Assembly (NCBI RefSeq): GCF_008124865.1
Contig: NZ_VNHY01000002.1
Coordinates: forward strand, 744,001 to 808,000
Direction: 5' to 3'
Origin: Fodinibius salinus
Lineage (GTDB): Bacteria > Bacteroidota > Rhodothermia > Balneolales > Balneolaceae
DNA: 64,000 nucleotides
The notes under the pieces are model-generated. The model was not told the DNA's origin. It made no database searches and saw only the letters and a list, made by a program, of their open reading frames with translations. How positions within the stretch are numbered: position 1 is the stretch's first letter; the number at the start of each line of letters is the position of its first letter. Below are positions 16,807 to 25,001 of this stretch, piece by piece. Position numbers and translations under genes: made by a program.

Positions 16807-17514
16807 ATGGCCGCAAAAAAGCGCGATTTCTATATCGTGGATCAGGATAAGGACCTTTTTGTGGTGGATAAGCCTGCCGGGTTGCTTGCTGTACCCATCC
16901 CTGATAGCGATGTTAAAAATTTGTTCGACCTTGTAGCTGATCACTTGGGTAAGCATGGCGTTCGGGTAGGTTGTGTGCATCGGATTGACCGTTATACTAG
17001 CGGGCTGATGGTATTTGCCAAAAATGAGCGTGCTTATGATGATCTGTATGAAAAATTTAGGGAACATACGCCCAATCGTACCTACCTAGCTGTAGTTCGT
17101 GGTTTGCTGCAGCAGGATGAAGGAACGCTAAGCCATCATCTTAAACTCATCAAAGAGGGCTTTCGCAATATTGTTGTAGATCCGTCCGAAGAAGGAGCTA
17201 CACCGGCTCGGTTATCCTATAAAGTCAAAGAACGGTTCCTTGAAAATACGCTTGTAGAGGTGCAGCTTGATACTGGACTCAAAAATCAAATTCGAGTACA
17301 GTTTAACGAAATTGGTCACCAACTGGTGGGTGACCAGCACTATGCGCCCGAAGAGAAAGGAGAACCGTTGATCAACCGACAGGCTCTGCATGCTTACCGC
17401 CTTTCTTTTGAGCATCCGCGCCATGGGCGCACGGTAAACTACGAAGCCAAGATACCTGCTGATATGATGCGGCTTATTGAAAAGTTTCGTTGGAAGAAGG
17501 AATCACGTTCGTAA
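16807..17514 (+). CDS. RluA-family pseudouridine synthase (no S4 domain)
   Basis: A 235-residue enzyme consisting only of the catalytic domain. FVVDKPAGLLAVP is motif I. VGCVHRIDRYTSGLMVFAKN contains the catalytic Asp in the HR(I/L)D-R-x-T-S-G motif. LDTGLKNQIRVQFNEIGHQL is motif III, followed by ALHAYRLSFEHP. It isomerises uridine to pseudouridine in rRNA or tRNA. Subgroup assignment (RluC, RluA, TruC-like) cannot be settled from motifs alone. A stem-loop follows directly after the stop. Confidence 0.92.
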   Translation: MAAKKRDFYIVDQDKDLFVVDKPAGLLAVPIPDSDVKNLFDLVADHLGKHGVRVGCVHRIDRYTSGLMVFAKNERAYDDLYEKFREHTPNRTYLAVVRGLLQQDEGTLSHHLKLIKEGFRNIVVDPSEEGATPARLSYKVKERFLENTLVEVQLDTGLKNQIRVQFNEIGHQLVGDQHYAPEEKGEPLINRQALHAYRLSFEHPRHGRTVNYEAKIPADMMRLIEKFRWKKESRS

Positions 17515-17518
17515 GCAG

Positions 17519-17552
17519 CCATCAAAAGTTAATGCTTTTCTATTTTTGATGG
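17519..17552 (+). terminator. Stem-loop after the pseudouridine synthase gene
   Basis: CCATCAAAA (17519-17527) and TTTTGATGG (17544-17552) are perfect 9-bp inverse complements with a 16-base loop. It begins 5 bases after the stop codon. There is no downstream T-run beyond the arm itself, so termination strength is uncertain. Confidence 0.5.
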
Positions 17553-17662
17553 TCTGATAAGGAAGTTTCTATTTGCTCCATAAAAAGACTCTATGAGTAA
17601 ACAGGAACGGTTTTAGAGTACTGAGTGTAATAGTATATCACATTCATAAATGAAGGATTATT

Positions 17663-17770
17663 ATGCTTCTACACGATTTAAAAGAATTTTTTTGTGAGCT
17701 TTTAAAAGAGCTATTCCGATCACGAAACAAAAATTACCAATGTCGATTAAACTGTAACTGTAATAAGTAA
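17663..17770 (+). CDS. Possible 35-residue Cys-containing small protein
   Basis: An ATG at 17663 with an upstream GAAGGA at about 17652-17657 opens 35 codons ending at TAA 17770. The peptide is an amphipathic helix (LHDLKEFFCELLKELF) followed by a basic, Asn/Cys-rich tail ending C-R-L-N-C-N-C-N-K. The ribosome binding site is better than most in this window, which is the main support. No homology is recognised. The rest of 17553-17951 holds no other convincing gene. Confidence 0.3.
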   Translation: MLLHDLKEFFCELLKELFRSRNKNYQCRLNCNCNK

Positions 17771-17951
17771 GAAAAGATTGATTATTGTCAGTTATGGGAA
17801 TAAAAAAGGAGGGAAATATTGAAATTAGTATTGGGATAATGAAGGTGGGACAAAAATTGACTTATTAACTCAGTGGTTGCATATTCATGGTAAGATGGCA
17901 TAGATGCTACAGAGTTCTCTGGAGTAAATACATAACACTTAAAAAAATATT

Positions 17952-18245
17952 ATGGCTACACGAGAAGAATATATCGAAAAATTGGAAGCGCAGCTTAAGG
18001 AATGGAATCAACAGATTGACAAGCTGCAGGAGAAAAGTAAACAAGAATCCGAAGAGCTTAAGGAAAAGTTTGAGCTAAAAAAGGCAGAGCTCAAACAGCG
18101 AAAATCCGCACTAAGTAAAAAGCTCGACAAGATTAAGGACTCTGGTGAAGATACTTTTGATAGGTTGAAGGAGGATACTGAAGTATTATGGAATGACCTA
18201 AAAGATGGATTCACAGAGGTTCAATCTATCTTTCAGGAAGAATAA
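17952..18245 (+). CDS. Coiled-coil stress-response protein (sll1863-like)
   Basis: A 97-residue, almost entirely helical protein beginning MATREEYIEKLEAQLKEWNQ, the characteristic opening of the sll1863 family of small coiled-coil stress proteins. Heptad-like Leu/Lys/Glu patterns run from about residue 6 to 65, followed by FDRLKEDTEVLWNDLKDGF, the conserved C-terminal amphipathic helix. No enzymatic motif is present. It sits 67 bp upstream of an MscS-type channel, compatible with an envelope or osmotic stress role, which is inference. Confidence 0.75.
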   Translation: MATREEYIEKLEAQLKEWNQQIDKLQEKSKQESEELKEKFELKKAELKQRKSALSKKLDKIKDSGEDTFDRLKEDTEVLWNDLKDGFTEVQSIFQEE

Positions 18246-18312
18246 CTTGTTTTCTTGACTGCTGTTACTTTTCATTTGTAGAGTATAATACGATTAACCG
18301 AAGGGGTGGATT

Positions 18313-19128
18313 ATGGAAGAGTTAAATGGGTGGCTTGATGTCGTATGGCCGTATATCATGGATGTTATCTTTGCGATTGTGTTGCTGGTTATCGGCTGGA
18401 TTGTTGCCAACTGGCTAAAAAGGAAGATTAGAAAAAAGGGTGATGTTTCTCCCCATCTGGATGAGACACTTACTCGTTTGTTTGCAAAAATAGCTAAGGC
18501 ACTTGTTATGGCCGTTGTGGTAATGGCCATACTTGGTAGGTTTGGAGTACAAACAGCCAGTCTTGTTGCTATTCTTGGTGCGCTTGGATTAGCAGTAGGC
18601 ATGGCTTGGCAGGGAGTACTAGCAGATTTTGCAGCCGGTATTATGATTTTGGTGATGCGTCCCTTTACCGTAGGCGACTCGGTAGATATTGGCGGTACTT
18701 CAGGGAATGTCGAAGAGGTTGGCCTCGTGCTCACTAAAATTAATACTTTTGATAATGTGGCTATATTCGTGCCCAATTCGAATGTATGGGGTAATAACAT
18801 TAAAAATATGTCCGTCAATGATAAGCGCCGCGTAGATATGGTTATTGGGTTTGGATACGATGATGATATCGATCACGCTAAAGAAACGATTAGGCAAATA
18901 CTATCAGAAGATGATCGCATATTGGAAGACCCCGCACCTCAAATTGCTGTTTCAGAGTTAGGTGGCAGCTCTGTAAATCTGAATGTACGTCCGTGGACAA
19001 CAAAGGAAAACTACTGGTCACTCAAGCATGATCTTATCGAACGCATCAAAAAACGATTTGACGAAGAGGGATTAAACTTTCCGTATCCATCGCAGGATGT
19101 ATACGTTTACAATCAGGATGATGAGTAA
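18313..19128 (+). CDS. mscS: Small-conductance mechanosensitive channel (MscS family)
   Basis: A 271-residue three-helix MscS. The pore helix reads LVAILGALGLAVGMAWQGVL (about residues 81-100), with the Gly/Ala zipper. It is followed by DFAAGIMILVMRPFTVGD, the beta domain with GTSGNVEEVGLVLTKINTFD, and IFVPNSNVWGNNIKN. These are the standard MscS landmarks. It opens under membrane tension during hypo-osmotic shock and releases solutes. A terminator follows immediately, so the unit ends here. The coiled-coil stress gene lies just upstream. Confidence 0.94.
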   Translation: MEELNGWLDVVWPYIMDVIFAIVLLVIGWIVANWLKRKIRKKGDVSPHLDETLTRLFAKIAKALVMAVVVMAILGRFGVQTASLVAILGALGLAVGMAWQGVLADFAAGIMILVMRPFTVGDSVDIGGTSGNVEEVGLVLTKINTFDNVAIFVPNSNVWGNNIKNMSVNDKRRVDMVIGFGYDDDIDHAKETIRQILSEDDRILEDPAPQIAVSELGGSSVNLNVRPWTTKENYWSLKHDLIERIKKRFDEEGLNFPYPSQDVYVYNQDDE

Positions 19129-19156
19129 CATTTATTGATATACAGATGTGTTTTGA

Positions 19157-19187
19157 AAGCCGGCTTCTGATGAAGTCGGCTTTTTTG
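19157..19187 (+). terminator. Rho-independent terminator after mscS
   Basis: AAGCCGGCTTC (from 19157) pairs with GAAGTCGGCTT (from 19172) with one G-U wobble and runs into a T6 tract (19181-19186). Confidence 0.85.
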
Positions 19188-19313
19188 TTATTTTCTTCTT
19201 AACATGGATTGTAATAAGTTCTTTAGAAATATTATCTTAAATGGACTCAAGAAATATTTCGTGTTAAACCAGAATTGCCAAGTGCTACAATAGAGGTCTT
19301 TGTGAATAGAACT

Positions 19314-21539
19314 ATGGAAGACAGTCAACAAACATCCGAATACGTATATGAGGATGAACAGGTATTTTTGACAGATCAAAATAATCTATTTTTAAAAGAA
19401 GGACTCGAAGGAGAGCAAAAGCTTTGCGAGGTGTCTGCCGATGCTGTGGAAGACAAAGTTGCAGAACTGAAAAATGTGTTTGCTGATTTGGAGCAGCGTA
19501 TCCATGAGTCGTTAGAGAAAGAATCACTCACTGGAGATGATATTGCAGGATTAAGAGAAGACGTTAAAACCACAGTAGCCATTGGCAATTTTAATAAACT
19601 TATGGATAAGATTGAAGATTATGAGAGTGATCTCGATGAGTCCGATGCTGCTGAGAAAGAAATAGCAAATTCAGAGGCTGAGCCTGAAGAAAAGCCAGAA
19701 GCAGAACAGGAGGATACAGCAGCTGAAAATACAGATGAAGGATCTAAACCCCCCGAGTCATCAGAGACTGAGAATGATGAAGAACCTCAGGATGATGGGT
19801 CTGGTGAGTCTCCAGATCATCAGGAAGCAACTTCTGAAACTGAAGAGGATTCTTCAGATGATGACTCTCTTGATTACTATCGTGAAATTGTTGACAAAGC
19901 CCAGGATCTTTCAAAGCAGTCGGATTGGTCCTATGTGTCGGCGGAGCTGGATGAGCTGAGCAGAAAATGGTCTGATGGGCCGGATGTAGAGTCTGATGAG
20001 GTAAAAAAGCTGTTTGAAAAATTCAATAAAGCCGTTGATACTTTTGAGGATCGCAGGGAAGAACATTACGAGCAGCAGGAAAAAAAGCGCCAGCAAAATC
20101 TGGAGAAGAAGAAAAAACTACTTAAAGAATTTGAAGGCATCGTCTCCAACGAAACATGGACAGCCACACGGCGTGTTAGCCAAATGAAGAGCCAGTGGAA
20201 TAGTATCGGACAGCTGCCATCAGATAAAGGAGAAGGCCTTGATGAACGGTTTGAAGAGCTTGTCGATACTTTTGACGATCACAAAGTGGATCGGTTGGTA
20301 CAAAAGCGCCAGCAAGAGGAAGACAACCTGATGGGTAAGTTGACGGTGCTGGAAAAGATGGAACGGGTTGCTGAGAATATTAATCATGAGACCACTGAGT
20401 GGGAAGAAATTGCTGAAAAATTTGAGGATCTCACCAAACAGTGGAAAGAAATAGGAAAGGTTCCACGCGAGAAATCCGATGAGGTTTGGGAACGTTATAA
20501 AAAAGCTCAGGATAACTATTACGACCAGAAGTATAAGTATGATCCTGACCACCAAAGCAAGGTAGATCGTTTTTCACATAAGAAAGAAAAAATTTGTGAA
20601 GAAGCAGAGCAGCTTGTAGAAATGGATGATATTGCTACTGCTGCACGGAAGGTTAACAAGCTTCATCACCGATGGAAAAAAGTGGGTAATTTACCACAAC
20701 GGCTTGAGGATAAGCTTTGGAACCGATTTAAGTCTGCGACAGATGCGTTCAACGAGAAAAAAGCGAATAACCAAGACAAAATTGAGGAGCAGGAAGAAGA
20801 GCATTACCAGCAGAAGCTAGAGCTGATTGATAAAGCGAATGCGGTAAAGGATACCGACGACTTTGAAAAAGGGCATTCGAAAATGCAAAGTTTTATGGAC
20901 CGATGGAAGAAGATAGGTCCTGTACCGCGGAAAAAATCAAACAAGATCTGGAAAAAGTTTAAAGGGGCGATGGATGAGTTTTATGATCGCCGCCGTGAAC
21001 ACTTTAAAGAGGTTGAAGAAGAACGGAAAGAAAATTTAGAGCGTAAGAAAGAACTGCTGGAAAAACTTCATGAGCTCGGTCAGCATGAAGATCCCATTGA
21101 AGCTGTTGATATTGCCAAGGAGGTGCAGGAGAAGTTTAAGAATGTGGGATATGTACCCATCGAGAAGAAAAATGAAATGTGGAAGAAATATCGTGAAGCA
21201 TGTGATGTAATTTACGATCGCATGCGTGCAGCAAAATCGGGAGATAAATTTGACCAGGAATTAGCTAAGGCAAATTTAGATCAGGAAGACCGGAACGAAA
21301 TACAAAAACTTCGCAAAAAGTATAAGAAACTAAAGAAAGAAGTTCGGAGTTTAGAAAAAGAAGCGATTCGCTATAAGGAGAAGAAAACATATTTTACTCC
21401 TAGTGGCGATGGTAATAGCCTGCTTGATGAGGTGGACGAAAAAATAGCATCAGCAGAAGAAAAAATTGAGACTAAAGAAGAGAAGATGGATGAACTTACT
21501 AAAAAAATGGATCTCATCCGCAGGGATTCAGGGGATTAG
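19314..21539 (+). CDS. Large coiled-coil protein with six DUF349 repeats
   Basis: I start at the ATG at 19314 (MEDSQQTSEYVYEDEQVFLT), since an upstream TTG at 19275 adds only a poorly structured leader. The 741-residue acidic cytosolic protein has an N-terminal domain (1-130), a low-complexity Glu/Asp/Ser/Pro linker (about 130-200) and six roughly 75-residue DUF349 helical repeats. Each repeat contains a W-K-x-I/V-G-x-(V/L)-P core (for example QWKEIGKVPREKSDEVW, RWKKVGNLPQ, RWKKIGPVPRKKSNKIWKKF, KFKNVGYVPIEKKNEMW). A basic coiled coil ends it. DUF349 proteins are widespread in Bacteroidota with no established biochemical role. Confidence 0.88.
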   Translation: MEDSQQTSEYVYEDEQVFLTDQNNLFLKEGLEGEQKLCEVSADAVEDKVAELKNVFADLEQRIHESLEKESLTGDDIAGLREDVKTTVAIGNFNKLMDKIEDYESDLDESDAAEKEIANSEAEPEEKPEAEQEDTAAENTDEGSKPPESSETENDEEPQDDGSGESPDHQEATSETEEDSSDDDSLDYYREIVDKAQDLSKQSDWSYVSAELDELSRKWSDGPDVESDEVKKLFEKFNKAVDTFEDRREEHYEQQEKKRQQNLEKKKKLLKEFEGIVSNETWTATRRVSQMKSQWNSIGQLPSDKGEGLDERFEELVDTFDDHKVDRLVQKRQQEEDNLMGKLTVLEKMERVAENINHETTEWEEIAEKFEDLTKQWKEIGKVPREKSDEVWERYKKAQDNYYDQKYKYDPDHQSKVDRFSHKKEKICEEAEQLVEMDDIATAARKVNKLHHRWKKVGNLPQRLEDKLWNRFKSATDAFNEKKANNQDKIEEQEEEHYQQKLELIDKANAVKDTDDFEKGHSKMQSFMDRWKKIGPVPRKKSNKIWKKFKGAMDEFYDRRREHFKEVEEERKENLERKKELLEKLHELGQHEDPIEAVDIAKEVQEKFKNVGYVPIEKKNEMWKKYREACDVIYDRMRAAKSGDKFDQELAKANLDQEDRNEIQKLRKKYKKLKKEVRSLEKEAIRYKEKKTYFTPSGDGNSLLDEVDEKIASAEEKIETKEEKMDELTKKMDLIRRDSGD

Positions 21540-21681
21540 GGTAGTAAAAGCGTTGGCTGACAAAATACTTTAAATGAATATACCATATCAAAATTACCGA
21601 AATAATGTATGTCAATAGTGTTCTAAAGAGTGTGCGCTGCTGTCTGAACTGAGACACAATTTTTTAAATGGTTAGCTTCTG

Positions 21682-22533
21682 ATGGGTGAACGAGATGAGC
21701 GAATTGCTTTGACATTTTGGGGGGTTCGCGGTTCTACGCCTTGTGCAAATAGTGAGAATATGGAGTACGGGGGTAATACGACCTGTATTCAGCTTCGAAT
21801 TCCAAAAAGTGATGAAGTTGTTGTTTTAGATAGTGGAACGGGTATTCGTAATCTGGGAAATAAGTTAGTTAAGCATTCGGGAAATATTTCCGGACGTATT
21901 TTTATTACTCATCCCCACTGGGATCATATTCAGGGGTTTCCTTTCTTTAAACCTATATATGATTCGGATAATGACTTTACAATTCATATGCCTAAACAGG
22001 GCGACATGGGTTGCAAAGAAATATTGTCCGGCCATCTGACAAAAACCTTTTTCCCAGTTACGCTCGAAATGATTGACGCCAATTTGGAATATATTACACA
22101 ACTTTCAGCCCCTGAAGAGTATGATGGATATACTGTTGAGTTCATGAAAGCAAAACATACCGTTGATACAGCGGCCTATAAGATCCATGTTGATGGCAGT
22201 ACTATTGTGTTTTGCCCCGACAATGAGCTTAAGGAAGGGACGTCTTTTTTTAACGAATTTAAGTTGTTTTGCCAGGATGCGGATGTGTTAATTCATGATG
22301 GTCAATACAATCGCCAGATGTATAAAAACAGGCACGGATGGGGACATTCAGCTTGGGAAATTGTTGCTGATTTTGCACGCAAGGCTGGTGTTCGTAATCT
22401 TTTTATCACCCATCATGATCCTGATTCAACAGATTATGAATTGGCAACATTAGATAAGAAACTGCATTCTCAATTTGGTCGTGATTTTGAGTCTATCCAG
22501 CTGGCTAAAGAAGGGGCCAAAATTCTTATATAA
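21682..22533 (+). CDS. MBL-fold metallo-hydrolase (PhnP/phosphodiesterase-like)
   Basis: A 283-residue metallo-beta-lactamase fold protein. It opens with FWGVRGSTPC and YGGNTTCI, then VVLDSGTGIRNLG, the metal motif ITHPHWDHIQGFPFF (H-x-H-x-D-H type, first His replaced by the HPHWDH variant common in this subgroup), KHTVDTAAYKI, FCPDNE and LIHDGQYN. Near the C-terminus are GWGHSAW and FITHHDPDSTD. This pattern is shared by PhnP-like and cAMP-phosphodiesterase-like MBL enzymes. Substrate is unknown. The gene appears monocistronic and is followed about 110 bp later by a strong bidirectional hairpin. Confidence 0.88.
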   Translation: MGERDERIALTFWGVRGSTPCANSENMEYGGNTTCIQLRIPKSDEVVVLDSGTGIRNLGNKLVKHSGNISGRIFITHPHWDHIQGFPFFKPIYDSDNDFTIHMPKQGDMGCKEILSGHLTKTFFPVTLEMIDANLEYITQLSAPEEYDGYTVEFMKAKHTVDTAAYKIHVDGSTIVFCPDNELKEGTSFFNEFKLFCQDADVLIHDGQYNRQMYKNRHGWGHSAWEIVADFARKAGVRNLFITHHDPDSTDYELATLDKKLHSQFGRDFESIQLAKEGAKILI

Positions 22534-22640
22534 CGGTCGTAAATATATTCAAGTTCATTTCTACGGTTTTAGTTTGTATATGAAAATGTTACGATGAATA
22601 CATCATAGATTCTCTATTTATTTCCGTTCTTATAAAATAA

Positions 22641-22672
22641 AAAGGTGCACAATCTGGTTCTTGTGCACCTTT
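22641..22672. terminator. Bidirectional terminator between MBL hydrolase and barrel protein genes
   Basis: AAAGGTGCACAA (22641-22652) and TTGTGCACCTTT (22661-22672) are perfect 12-bp inverse complements around an 8-base loop, between convergent genes. Confidence 0.8.
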
Positions 22673-22686
22673 AATTGTAAAGGCCA

Positions 22687-22820
22687 TTTGCAAAACCACA
22701 CAATCTAAAATTGTCATTGCAAACCCCACGATTTTTGGGGCCTGGATCCGGATATAGTGGAGATTGTCACATTTTGCTCATCCCATCCATTCCATTCGCA
22801 ATGACACAACGTTTTGCAAA
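22687..22820. repeat. 134-bp nested palindromic element (REP/MITE-like)
   Basis: Outer arms TTTGCAAAAC (22687-22696) and GTTTTGCAAA (22811-22820) are perfect inverse complements. Inside them TGTCATTGC (22712-22720) and GCAATGACA (22798-22806) are also perfect inverse complements. No open frame of note lies inside. The GTCATTGC core recurs in the element after the acyl-CoA dehydrogenase gene (about 40493-40614), suggesting a dispersed family. It lies immediately downstream of the convergent terminator, which is a neutral site. Confidence 0.65.
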
Positions 22821-22844
22821 GTCCTGTGTAAACAGAGTATGATT

Positions 22845-23318
22845 TTAGAGATAAAATCGAACCCCAATGCCACCGTCAACATCGAAGTCGGTAGCGGGTG
22901 CTATATTAAAGACTGGGGCAACTTCTAGGAAAAGGCCTATGGGCGAATCTTCGAATAAATAGTTAATCCCGACAGGAATACGAGCACCAATTAATGCGTC
23001 ATTGTCGGCCAATATCACACGGCCTCCGATACCAAAATATACAGGTAGTGATCCTGAATTAACGTCACTAAAAATATTGTAATTGTGCCACAAGTAATCG
23101 CCGTGAATGTTTATTGCATCATATCGCCCCAGCGACCAGGCAAGTCCTAGGTCAAAAGCGTTGTTGCCCCCGGTCCATGATTTTAAGCTAAGCCCCGTAG
23201 GTTCTCCGGCAATAAATCCGATGCCTAAATTTTTATCGGCATCTTGGGCATGAGATAGGCTTGTAAATGAAATAGCTAGAAATACAGTTAAAACAGTAGC
23301 TGTTAATAATTTTTTCAT
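22845..23318 (-). CDS. Small exported beta-barrel-like protein
   Basis: A 157-residue protein with a clear signal peptide (MKKLLTATVLTVFLAISFTS, cleavage after SHA-Q at about 24). Alternating hydrophobic strands follow: LGIGFIAGEPTGLSLKSW, FDLGLAWSLG, LPVYFGIGGRVI and IGARIPVGINYLF. The last residues, GGIGVRFYL, look like an outer-membrane barrel end. It resembles DUF3996/small outer-membrane barrel proteins found in spirochaetes and Bacteroidota. No function is known. It is convergent with the MBL hydrolase gene. Confidence 0.72.
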   Translation of the reverse strand: MKKLLTATVLTVFLAISFTSLSHAQDADKNLGIGFIAGEPTGLSLKSWTGGNNAFDLGLAWSLGRYDAINIHGDYLWHNYNIFSDVNSGSLPVYFGIGGRVILADNDALIGARIPVGINYLFEDSPIGLFLEVAPVFNIAPATDFDVDGGIGVRFYL

Positions 23319-23504
23319 AAATGAAAGTAATTTATTGGATTTAAAAGTAATAAATCGAAACCTGTATCATTGCTTTATCTAAAGTGGTATAAGGATAAAA
23401 AGTTCCAACAAATTTTTGTGTTAAAATATTACTATAATCGGAGTTGAAATCTATTAAAGAGTATTCTGCAAAAACTTTTTTAAATCAAAAATAGTGGAAA
23501 ATTA

Positions 23505-24119
23505 ATGAGTGTTACGCAAGATGACCTGCTTCTTATTTTTATTAAGAACCCGGAACCCGGTACAGTAAAAACTCGGTTGGCTCGTACCATTGGCGATGGG
23601 CCGGCTCTCAAGGTTTACCAAAAGTTGTTGACTATGACTCGGGAAGTGGCAGAAAAAATGCCGTGCCGGCGGCAGATTTGGTATTCAAAATATATTGATG
23701 AGAATGACCGCTGGGATTCCAAACAGTTTGAGAAAAAGGTACAACAGGGTGTTAACCTTGGTGAACGCATGCAGTATGCATTCCGGAAAGGTTTTAAATC
23801 CGGTGCAGATCGTATCGTAATTATTGGCAGTGACTGTGCAGATTTGCAAAAACATCACTTGGATAATGCCTTCAGAAAACTGCAGGAGTATGATGTTGTT
23901 ATTGGCCCATCACAAGACGGAGGGTATTATTTGCTGGGGATGCGTGATTATTATCCCATCCTGTTTAAAGATAAGGAATGGAGTACAGGGTCAGTTTATC
24001 AGGATACGGTAGAACAGGCAAAGAAGAAGAAAATTAGTCTTGCAGCATTAGCAGAGCTCAATGATATTGATACCGAAAGTGATATGCGAGAGTCGGATGT
24101 TAGTTTATACCAAAAATGA
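23505..24119 (+). CDS. TIGR04282-type glycosyltransferase (DUF2064)
   Basis: A 204-residue nucleotide-sugar-transferase-like protein: LLIFIKNPEPGTVKTRLART, the KTRLA signature, then MQYAFRKGF, RIVIIGSDCADLQ (metal-binding Asp motif) and YDVVIGPSQDGGYYLLG. These define the DUF2064/TIGR04282 family, often annotated as arsenosugar-biosynthesis glycosyltransferase. The next gene, of family TIGR04283, overlaps by 4 bp (ATGA at 24116-24119), which is the usual pairing. No arsenic methyltransferase or radical SAM partner is in the window, so the arsenosugar label is family inheritance only. Confidence 0.88.
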   Translation: MSVTQDDLLLIFIKNPEPGTVKTRLARTIGDGPALKVYQKLLTMTREVAEKMPCRRQIWYSKYIDENDRWDSKQFEKKVQQGVNLGERMQYAFRKGFKSGADRIVIIGSDCADLQKHHLDNAFRKLQEYDVVIGPSQDGGYYLLGMRDYYPILFKDKEWSTGSVYQDTVEQAKKKKISLAALAELNDIDTESDMRESDVSLYQK

Positions 24120-24802
24120 ATATAAGTGTCATTATCCCTGTCTATAACGAAGAACAAAAGATTGTACAGACGATACAAGCTGTACGTAAGCGGGGCAGAG
24201 AACGGATAGGTGAGATTCTCGTAGTAGATGCTGACAGTACAGACCGAACAGTAGAGAGAGCCCAATCTGTGGGTGCTAGCGTTGTTGATGCTTCCCAGAA
24301 AGGACGTGCTGCACAGATGAATTATGGAGCACAGCAATCGCAATATGAGATACTGTATTTTTTGCATGGTGATACCCTGCCACCGCCCGGCTTTGCAAAA
24401 AAAATTATACATGCATTAAGAAAGGGCATTGATGCAGGTTGTTTCCAGCTGGATTTTGACCGCAACCATTGGTTGCTCAGTTTCTATGGGTGGTGTACAC
24501 AATTTGATATTAATGCTTTTCGATTTGGGGATCAGAGCCTGTTTGTACATAGGGATGTATTCTTTACTATTAATGGATTTCATGAAGACCACTTAGTAAT
24601 GGAAGACAATGAAATCGTCCGTCGCATAAAAAAACGTCATGTATTTGCTATTCTTGATGATACAGTGATAACCTCTGCCCGTTCATACCAAAGAGTAGGT
24701 ATAGTAAAACTACAGCTGGTATTTGTGTTTATCTATCTGTTGTACTTTTTGGGCGTGGAGCAAGAGTATTTGGTTTCGCTCAAACATATTTTTTTAGAAT
24801 AA
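24116..24802 (+). CDS. TIGR04283-type family 2 glycosyltransferase
   Basis: A 228-residue GT-A fold transferase opening ISVIIPVYNEEQKIVQTIQA, with EILVVDADSTDRTVERA (the D-x-D region), GRAAQMNYGAQQS (family signature) and ILYFLHGDTLPPPGF. A C-terminal hydrophobic helix (about 195-215, VKLQLVFVFIYLLYFLG) suggests membrane association. It is translationally coupled to the TIGR04282 gene. Partner enzymes that would set the substrate are absent from the window. Confidence 0.88.
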   Translation: MNISVIIPVYNEEQKIVQTIQAVRKRGRERIGEILVVDADSTDRTVERAQSVGASVVDASQKGRAAQMNYGAQQSQYEILYFLHGDTLPPPGFAKKIIHALRKGIDAGCFQLDFDRNHWLLSFYGWCTQFDINAFRFGDQSLFVHRDVFFTINGFHEDHLVMEDNEIVRRIKKRHVFAILDDTVITSARSYQRVGIVKLQLVFVFIYLLYFLGVEQEYLVSLKHIFLE

Positions 24803-25001
24803 AAGCGTGATATTTACGTAAATTTCGAATGATTCATGGTACGATTTTTAACCAAAATTCATTACCTTCAGGTACTTTAAAGAATGGTTAGCATTGTTTA
24901 ATGTTTTGGTAACATTATGTTAGTTATTTTTACCTTTCTCGAAAATCGTGTTATTCTTTCACGTTATTAAATCACAATTTAAACGAACATATCTATCGAT
25001 T

